This document shows positions 58,548 through 64,000 of a DNA stretch of 64,000 bases, one piece after another. The notes under the pieces were generated by a model. That model worked only from the letters and a program-made list of their open reading frames with translations. It made no database searches and was not told where the DNA came from. Position numbers and translations under genes: made by a program. Position 1 is the first letter of the stretch. Each line of letters starts with the position of its first letter. Source of the stretch: Olsenella uli DSM 7084 (lineage in GTDB: Bacteria; Actinomycetota; Coriobacteriia; Coriobacteriales; Atopobiaceae); contig NC_014363.1 in assembly GCF_000143845.1 (NCBI RefSeq), positions 853,186 through 917,185 of the forward strand. Reading direction: 5' to 3'.

Positions 58548-61169
58548 ATGGCAAAGGCCGAGAAAGTCATTGACAGCGTCGACGCCCTCACGGAGCGAAT
58601 CACCGCGATGCGCGCCGCGCAGGCTGAGTTCGCCACGTTCAGCCAGGAGCAGGTTGACAGGATCTTCTACGCCGCGGCCATGGCCGCAGACAAGGCTCGC
58701 ATCCCCCTCGCGAAGCTTGCCGTCGAGGAGACCCAGATGGGCCTCGTCGAGGACAAGGTCATCAAGAACCACTACGCCTCCGAGTACATCTACAACAAGT
58801 ACAAGAGCATGAGGACCTGTGGCGTCATCGAGGAGGACAAGGCCTTCGGCTTCAAGAAGATAGCCGAGCCCATCGGCATCGTCGCGGCCGTCATCCCCAC
58901 CACCAACCCCACCTCGACGGCCATCTTCAAGTCGCTCATCTGCCTGAAGACGCGCAACGCCATCATCATCAGCCCACACCCGCGTGCCAAGCAGTGCACC
59001 ATCGAGGCCGCGCGCGTCGTGCGCGACGCCGCCGAGGCGGCCGGCCTGCCCAAGAACATCATCAGCTGGATCGACGTGCCCTCGCTCGCCCTCACCAATG
59101 AGCTCATGCACTCCTGCGACACCATCCTCGCCACCGGCGGCCCCGGCATGGTGACTGCCGCCTACAGCTCCGGTAAGCCCGCATTGGGCGTCGGACCGGG
59201 CAACAATCCCGCCATCATCGACGATTCTGCGGACGTCGAGCTCTCCGTCAACTCGATCATCCACTCCAAGACCTTCGACTACGGCATGATCTGCGCCACC
59301 GAGCAGAACGTCATCGTCCTGGACAAGGTCTATGACGCCGTCAAGGCCGAGTTCCAGAAGCGCGGCTGCTACTTCCTGAAGAAGGACGAGGCCGAGAAGG
59401 TCGTCAACCTGGTCATCCAGGAGTCAGGCGCCGTCAACGCCGCCATGGTCGGAAAGAGCGCCTCCTGGATCGCCGAGCAGGCCGGTGTCAGCGTGCCCAG
59501 GTCCACGAAGGTCCTCATCGGCGAGACCTCGTCCGTCGACCCCTCCAACCGTTGGGCTCACGAGAAGCTGACCACCATCCTGGGCATGTACCGTGCCAAG
59601 GACTTCGATGACGCCATTGCCAAGGCAAGCAAGCTCATCGCCGATGGCGGCTACGGCCACACCAGCTCCCTCTTCTGCGACGTCAACGAGACCGAGAAGC
59701 TCGCGCGCCACGCCCAGGCCATGAAGACCTGCCGCATCCTGGTCAACACCCCGGCTGCGCAGGGCGGCATCGGCGACATCTACAACTTCATGATGACCCC
59801 GTCGCTCACCTTGGGTTGTGGCTCCTGGGGCGGTAACTCCGTCTGCGGCAACGTGGGTGCCGCCAACCTCATCAACATCAAGAGCGTGGCTGAGAGGCGT
59901 GAGAACATGCTGTGGCTCCGTACCCCTGAGAAGGTCTACTTCAAGAAGGGCTGCATGCCCGTCGCCCTGCGCGAGCTCTCCGAGGTCTACGGCAAGAAGC
60001 GCTGCTTCGTCGTCACCGACCAGTTCCTCTACAAGAACGGTTTTACCAAGAAGGTCGAGGAGTCCCTGGACGAGCAGGGGATCTTCCACTCCAGCTTCTG
60101 GAACGTCGAGCCCGACCCCTCCCTGCAGTCCGCCCTCGAGGGCCTCGAGCAGATGAGGGCCTTCGAGCCCGACTGCATCATCGCCATGGGTGGTGGCTCC
60201 GCCATGGACTGCGGCAAGATCATGTGGTCCCTCTATGAGAACCCCGACGAGAAGTTCGAGGACATGTCCGCCGACTTCATGGACATCCGCAAGCGCGTCT
60301 ACACCTTCCCCAAGATGGGCAAGAAGGCCTTCTTCGTCGCCATCCCGACCTCCTCGGGCACTGGCTCCGAGGTCACGCCGTTCGCCATCATCACGGACAA
60401 GACCACGGGGGTGAAGTGGCCCATCACGGACTACGAGCTCATGCCCAACATGGCCATCGTCGACACCGACAACATGATGACCCAGCCCAAGGGCCTGACC
60501 TCCGCCTCCGGCGTTGACGTCCTGACGCACTGCCTCGAGGCCTATGTCTCGGTCATGGCCTCGGACTACACCGATCCCATGGCACTGCAGGGCATGCAGC
60601 TCGTCTTCGACTACCTGCCCCGCGCCTACGACAATCCCAACGACATCGAGGCCCGCGACCACATGGCCAACGCCTCCTGCCTTGGCGGCCTTGCCTTCGC
60701 CAACGCCTTCCTGGGCATGAACCACTCCATGGCCCACAAGCTCGGCGCCTTCCATCACATCCCCCATGGCTGGGCCAATGCCGTCATCCTCACGCGCGTC
60801 ATGCGCTACAACTCTGCGGAGCGGCCGACCCGCATGGGCACCTTCCCGCAGTACGACCACCCCAAGACGCTGCAGCGCTATGCGCAGGCCGCCCGCTTCT
60901 GCGGTGTCACCGGCAAGGACGATGCCGAGGTGTTCGAGAAGTTCGTCGCCAAGATCGGCGAACTCTTTGACTACGTGGGCGTCAAGCACACGATCGCCGA
61001 GTACGGGGTCGACGAGAAGTACTTCCTCGACAGCCTCGATGCGATGACCGAGCAGGCATTCAACGACCAATGCACCGGCGCCAACCCGCGCTACCCCCTC
61101 ATGAGCGAGATGAAGGAGCTCTACCTCGATGCCTACTATGGCCGCGAGGCAAGTACCTACGAGGACTAG
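58548..61169 (+). CDS. adhE: Bifunctional acetaldehyde-CoA/alcohol dehydrogenase
   Basis: Reduces acetyl-CoA to ethanol in two NADH-dependent steps, regenerating NAD during fermentation. 873 residues: the N-terminal aldehyde dehydrogenase half has catalytic Cys249 (YGMICATEQN) and GVGPGNNPAIID. The C-terminal iron alcohol dehydrogenase half has MGGGSAMDCGK, TSSGTGSEVTPFA and the metal ligands in FLGMNHSMAHKLGAFHHIPHG. AdhE usually forms helical spirosomes. GGAGGAAGC precedes ATG 58548. The 183-bp upstream region shows no obvious Rex site. Confidence 0.96.
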   Translation: MAKAEKVIDSVDALTERITAMRAAQAEFATFSQEQVDRIFYAAAMAADKARIPLAKLAVEETQMGLVEDKVIKNHYASEYIYNKYKSMRTCGVIEEDKAFGFKKIAEPIGIVAAVIPTTNPTSTAIFKSLICLKTRNAIIISPHPRAKQCTIEAARVVRDAAEAAGLPKNIISWIDVPSLALTNELMHSCDTILATGGPGMVTAAYSSGKPALGVGPGNNPAIIDDSADVELSVNSIIHSKTFDYGMICATEQNVIVLDKVYDAVKAEFQKRGCYFLKKDEAEKVVNLVIQESGAVNAAMVGKSASWIAEQAGVSVPRSTKVLIGETSSVDPSNRWAHEKLTTILGMYRAKDFDDAIAKASKLIADGGYGHTSSLFCDVNETEKLARHAQAMKTCRILVNTPAAQGGIGDIYNFMMTPSLTLGCGSWGGNSVCGNVGAANLINIKSVAERRENMLWLRTPEKVYFKKGCMPVALRELSEVYGKKRCFVVTDQFLYKNGFTKKVEESLDEQGIFHSSFWNVEPDPSLQSALEGLEQMRAFEPDCIIAMGGGSAMDCGKIMWSLYENPDEKFEDMSADFMDIRKRVYTFPKMGKKAFFVAIPTSSGTGSEVTPFAIITDKTTGVKWPITDYELMPNMAIVDTDNMMTQPKGLTSASGVDVLTHCLEAYVSVMASDYTDPMALQGMQLVFDYLPRAYDNPNDIEARDHMANASCLGGLAFANAFLGMNHSMAHKLGAFHHIPHGWANAVILTRVMRYNSAERPTRMGTFPQYDHPKTLQRYAQAARFCGVTGKDDAEVFEKFVAKIGELFDYVGVKHTIAEYGVDEKYFLDSLDAMTEQAFNDQCTGANPRYPLMSEMKELYLDAYYGREASTYED

Positions 61170-61205
61170 TCACATACGCTGATGCCCTGAAAGGTGAGGC
61201 CCATC

Positions 61206-61982
61206 ATGAAGCTTTCTGACAGCAAGGTCGAGATCGTCAAGCGTGGCAACAAGGTCGTCTACCATGACGACGAGCGCCTGGTGAAGGTGTTCAACAGCGA
61301 GAAGCCTGCCGCAGACGTGTTCAACGAGGCCCTCAACAACGCGCGCGTCGAGGGGACGGGCGTTCGCGCCGCCGAGATCCTTGAGGTCTCGCGCGTCGAG
61401 GAGGGCGAGCACAAGGGTTCCTGGGCGCTCGCCACTCGCTTCATTCCCGGCAAGACCCTCCATGAGCTTGCCGCTGCGGACGCATCCAACGCCGATCGCT
61501 ACCTCACCCAGCTCGTCGACCTCCAGGCGGAGATCCACTCGTTCGAGGCGCCCCTGCTGAACCGGCAGAAGGACAAGCTCGCACGCATGATTTCAAAGTG
61601 CAAGGCCATTGATCCCACGACCCGCTACGACCTCGAGATGCGCGTCGATGGCATGCATTCGGGCACCAGGGTCTGCCATGGCGACTTCATCCCATCAAAC
61701 GTCATACTCAGCGAGGATGACGGGCAGCTCTACCTCTGTGACTGGGCGCATGTCACCGCGGGCCTGCCAGAGGTCGACGCGGCGATGACCTTCCTGCTCT
61801 TCAACGTTGAGTATCCCGAGAGCGCCCAGCGCTACCTCGACATCTACTCCGAGCGCACCGATACCCCGAAGCAGGTCATCTACTACTGGCTCCCGGTTGT
61901 CGCGGCAGCCGAGCTCTCGCGTGAGCGCAAGGTGAACGAGGACCTCCTCAAGCACTGGGTCCAGGTCGGCGACTACGAGTAG
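61206..61982 (+). CDS. Aminoglycoside-phosphotransferase/choline-kinase-like kinase
   Basis: A 258-residue small-molecule kinase of the APH fold. The catalytic loop VCHGDFIPSNVIL has the HGDxxxxN motif and the metal-binding Asp lies in LYLCDWAHVT. The N-lobe has RLVKVFNSEK as the ATP-lysine strand. The substrate is unknown: a choline/ethanolamine-type or other metabolite kinase is more likely than drug resistance, given the housekeeping setting. It starts 36 nt after adhE with GTGAGG upstream, so it is probably in the same transcript. Confidence 0.78.
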   Translation: MKLSDSKVEIVKRGNKVVYHDDERLVKVFNSEKPAADVFNEALNNARVEGTGVRAAEILEVSRVEEGEHKGSWALATRFIPGKTLHELAAADASNADRYLTQLVDLQAEIHSFEAPLLNRQKDKLARMISKCKAIDPTTRYDLEMRVDGMHSGTRVCHGDFIPSNVILSEDDGQLYLCDWAHVTAGLPEVDAAMTFLLFNVEYPESAQRYLDIYSERTDTPKQVIYYWLPVVAAAELSRERKVNEDLLKHWVQVGDYE

Positions 61983-62057
61983 GGGCGTGTGCCGCGCAGC
62001 GTGTGCCGTCCACCGCGCTGACAGGCCTGATTGCTAGGCGCGGCATCGAGTCATCAT

Positions 62058-62093
62058 AAGCGGGGGTCCGGAACGCCGGACCCCCGCTTTTCG
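62058..62093 (+). terminator. Intrinsic terminator after the adhE-kinase unit
   Basis: A 14-bp perfect stem AAGCGGGGGTCCGG / CCGGACCCCCGCTT with AACG loop and TTC tail, 75 nt after the kinase stop. It lies between convergent genes and could also serve folA. Confidence 0.88.
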
Positions 62094-62189
62094 GCTCGCT
62101 CGCCGTGTCCGATGGCCTTCGTCGACCCATCGTGCCTGCCGCTATCGCCGGGCATGCAGTACTTGCTGGTCCGCCGCAGCTGCCGCGCG

Positions 62190-62735
62190 CTACGACCGCC
62201 GCTCGTAGGTGACGAACGAGAAGGACACCCCTTCGGGGGTCACTCCGCCAGGCTGGGAGTCAGCAATCTGCCAGGCTGGGTTCTCGTCGAGGTTGGGGAA
62301 GTACGCATCTGCCTCCACGACGGTATCGTTCTTGGTGACGTACGCCCTGGAGCAGCGGGGGAGAAGGGCACGGTAGACGCTTTCGCCGCCAATGAGCCAG
62401 ACCTTCCCGTCGCCCTCGCCCACGACGGCTCGAAGCGCATCCTCCGGCGTGGTGTACACCTCGTAGCCCGTGCCTCCCCCTCCGCCAGCGTCTCGTCCCG
62501 CGCCGTCCGAGCGAGGGTAGCCTGCGCGCTCATAGTGGGCATCATGCGTGATGACCACGTTCCGGCGTCCGACAAGCGGTCCCTTGGGGAAGCTCTCGAA
62601 GGTGGTTCGCCCCATGAGGACGGTGCCACCGCGTGTGAGTTCGACGAAGCGGTGCATGTCGGCACGGTTGCGCACGAGCAGGCGCCCGTTGTTGCCGATA
62701 CCCCAGTCGCTCGTGACGGAGACGATGGCGTTCAT
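62190..62735 (-). CDS. folA: Dihydrofolate reductase
   Basis: Reduces dihydrofolate to THF with NADPH, completing the cycle opened by thymidylate synthase. 181 residues: NAIVSVTSDWGIGNNGRLLV at the start, LMGRTTFESFPKGPLVGRRNVVIT and VWLIGGESVYRALLP are the classic DHFR blocks. A glycine/arginine-rich insert (RSDGAGRDAGGGGGTG) near residue 90 is unusual. AAGGAG lies before ATG 62735. It follows thyA on the same strand with a 130-bp gap. Confidence 0.95.
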   Translation of the reverse strand: MNAIVSVTSDWGIGNNGRLLVRNRADMHRFVELTRGGTVLMGRTTFESFPKGPLVGRRNVVITHDAHYERAGYPRSDGAGRDAGGGGGTGYEVYTTPEDALRAVVGEGDGKVWLIGGESVYRALLPRCSRAYVTKNDTVVEADAYFPNLDENPAWQIADSQPGGVTPEGVSFSFVTYERRS

Positions 62736-62865
62736 GCTGCTCCTTGTCTGTTTTCGGACGGTGCTTCGACCAGCACTCTTGGCAGTGATGGCGCTTGGGC
62801 GATGCCTCCGGCCAGCGATGGGCAACCCGGGTGGCACCCCCTTGGCCAGTGGCGGGGATGGGGGG

Positions 62866-63714
62866 CTACACGGCAATGGGGATGTCCTTGACCTGCGGAC
62901 CGTGGTTGTAGTCGCAGACGATGAGGTCGTCGGTCGTGAAGTCGTAGAAATCGTGCACGTCAGGCCTGAGGCTCACCTTGGGTGCGGGGTAGGTCGGCCG
63001 CGCGATGAGCTCGCGCACGATGTCCACGTGACGGTCATAGATGTGCGCGTCAGAGATCATGTGGACCAGCTCGCCGGCGACCATGTCATTTGTCTGCGCG
63101 ACCATCATGAGGAGGATGGCGTACTGGCAGACGTTCCAGTTGTTTGCGGCTAGGATGTCCTGGCTACGCTGAACGAGCAGCATGTTCAGGGACGGGCGCT
63201 CCTCTCCGGGCGTCTGCGTCACGTTGTAGATGACGTTGAAGGCACAGGGGTAGAGGTTCATCTCGGAAAGGTCCGCGAAGGTGTACGTGGAGGTCATGAT
63301 GCGCCTGCTGTATGGATTGCTCCTGAGGTCGAAGAGGACGCGGTCCATCTGGTCCATGTCGCCCTCGGGATAGTGCGATTTCTGGGCGATCTGGTAGCCG
63401 TAGGCCTTGCCGATGGAACCCGACTCGTCGGCCCACTCGTCCCAGATGTGTGAGCTGAGGTCATGGATGTTGTTGGACTTCTTCTGGTAGATCCAGAGCA
63501 CCTCGTCCATGGCACTCCTGAGGGCCGTGCGGCGCAACGTGAGAGCGGGAAACTCCTCGCGCAGGTCATAGCGGTTGCATACGCCAAACTGCTTGATGGT
63601 GTAGGCGGGCGTGCCGTCCTCCCAGTGCGGGCGGACCCTCTGACCCTCGGTCGTCGTGCCGCGCTCGATGATGTCCGTGCACATCCGGACAAAGATGTCA
63701 TCGGCTCTGCTCAT
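62866..63714 (-). CDS. thyA: Thymidylate synthase (ThyA type)
   Basis: Methylates dUMP to dTMP with methylene-THF. 282 residues. Catalytic Cys157 lies in MNLYPCAFNVIYNV, preceded by the phosphate-binding NPYSRRIMTSTY. QRSQDILAANNWNVCQYAILLMMVAQ and ISDAHIYDRHVDIVRELI are also family blocks. The PCAF sequence after the Cys, in place of the more usual PCH, marks a divergent subgroup. GGAGG sits 7 nt before ATG 63714. Confidence 0.95.
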   Translation of the reverse strand: MSRADDIFVRMCTDIIERGTTTEGQRVRPHWEDGTPAYTIKQFGVCNRYDLREEFPALTLRRTALRSAMDEVLWIYQKKSNNIHDLSSHIWDEWADESGSIGKAYGYQIAQKSHYPEGDMDQMDRVLFDLRSNPYSRRIMTSTYTFADLSEMNLYPCAFNVIYNVTQTPGEERPSLNMLLVQRSQDILAANNWNVCQYAILLMMVAQTNDMVAGELVHMISDAHIYDRHVDIVRELIARPTYPAPKVSLRPDVHDFYDFTTDDLIVCDYNHGPQVKDIPIAV

Positions 63715-63842
63715 GCTGTCGCCTCCGTGCGTCGCGTGGTCGAAGGGGCCTGTGGAAGGATCCGTGGAGGGGGCTCGCACGGAAAGGCCGGGATATGAAG
63801 AGATCGAGATATGGGGGTTTCCTCGGTGTGGCGCAAAGGGCC

Positions 63843-64000
63843 CTAGGACAGGCTGCTGGTCGAGAGGGTCCCCGAGCCATATCCCGAACCAAGCCTGCCG
63901 TCCTCCCGCACGAGCTCCTCGAGCCTCTCGTACACGTCCCCGTCGTCGTAGTCGTCGTAGCGGCGGCGACCATAGTCGTAATCGTCGTACAGGCCGTTGT
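63843..64000 (-). CDS. C-terminal end of an unrecognised acidic protein (partial)
   Basis: The minus-strand frame is open to the window edge and ends with TAG at 63843-63845. The 51 visible residues have a Tyr/Asp/Arg-rich stretch (NGLYDDYDYGRRRYDDYDD) followed by a short helix (DVYERLEELVRE) and a Gly/Ser tail. No family was recognised. Codon phase and lack of stops support a real gene, but the fragment is short. It lies 128 nt upstream of thyA on the same strand. Confidence 0.5.
   Translation of the reverse strand, partial: NGLYDDYDYGRRRYDDYDDGDVYERLEELVREDGRLGSGYGSGTLSTSSLS

Noticed and set aside
59424-61070. 548-codon minus-strand open frame opposite adhE
   Set aside because: A shadow of a strongly codon-biased gene, with no conserved motif.

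Overview
The window is 64 kb of GC-rich, densely coded bacterial chromosome, probably from a Coriobacteriia member close to Olsenella/Atopobiaceae. That placement is an inference. It rests on the base composition, Actinobacteria-like proteins, a fermentative anaerobe's gene set (AdhE, NADP-type glutamate dehydrogenase, PTS enzyme I with 1-phosphofructokinase, formate-THF ligase) and Firmicutes-style regulation (an OhrR box and a PyrR-type leader). No 16S gene is present to confirm it.

Layout. 1-2182: end of a branched-chain amino-acid ABC operon (livM', livG, livF). 2309-3355: a double-GNAT acetyltransferase. 3458-9521: the whole aspartate-to-threonine pathway, with thrC-thrB on the minus strand and hom-lysC-asd diverging from it. 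9697-11320: an ECF sigma factor and its membrane partner. 11445-13841: a polar amino-acid ABC transporter. 13928-18759: a class B sortase with a very large thioester/Cna-B/VaFE-repeat adhesin. 19068-19360: tRNA-His and two identical tRNA-Lys genes, followed by about 600 bp of palindromic repeats. 19976-23497: DEAD-box helicase, Nudix hydrolase, manA and an overlapping tRNA-Arg. 23585-24353: OhrR with an internally deleted glutathione peroxidase and an OhrR-like operator. 24542-28388: fruK, ptsI and a lipid kinase. 28617-28772: tRNA-Gly and tRNA-Pro. 28969-35089: gdhA, then carAB behind a leader that looks like a PyrR-binding loop plus terminator. 35183-38703: tRNA-Leu, tig, clpP, clpX. 38851-44301: a TatD-type hydrolase, TcdA, valS and a 5-formyl-THF cyclo-ligase. 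44302-44812: a repeat region between convergent genes. 44813-50780: panE, then the one-carbon cluster fhs-fchA-folD-folC. 50877-53502: a zinc-ribbon membrane protein, a methyltransferase and a putative PD-(D/E)XK protein with palindromes just downstream. 53684-61982: dxs, thrS with a long structured leader, a lysine-free relic of a Cys/Met PLP enzyme, adhE and an APH-family kinase. 62190-64000: folA, thyA and the end of an unrecognised acidic protein.

Most genes are housekeeping. The main themes are amino-acid biosynthesis and uptake, folate/one-carbon metabolism (fhs, fchA, folD, folC, cyclo-ligase, folA and thyA all lie in the window) and mixed-acid/ethanol fermentation. The least ordinary parts are the sortase-adhesin pair and the intergenic palindrome systems near 19.5, 44.4 and 53.4 kb. 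Two of those palindrome loci share a core sequence, and one of them directly follows the nuclease-like gene. The PyrR-like leader of carAB and the degenerate gpx and PLP-enzyme genes also deserve a second look.
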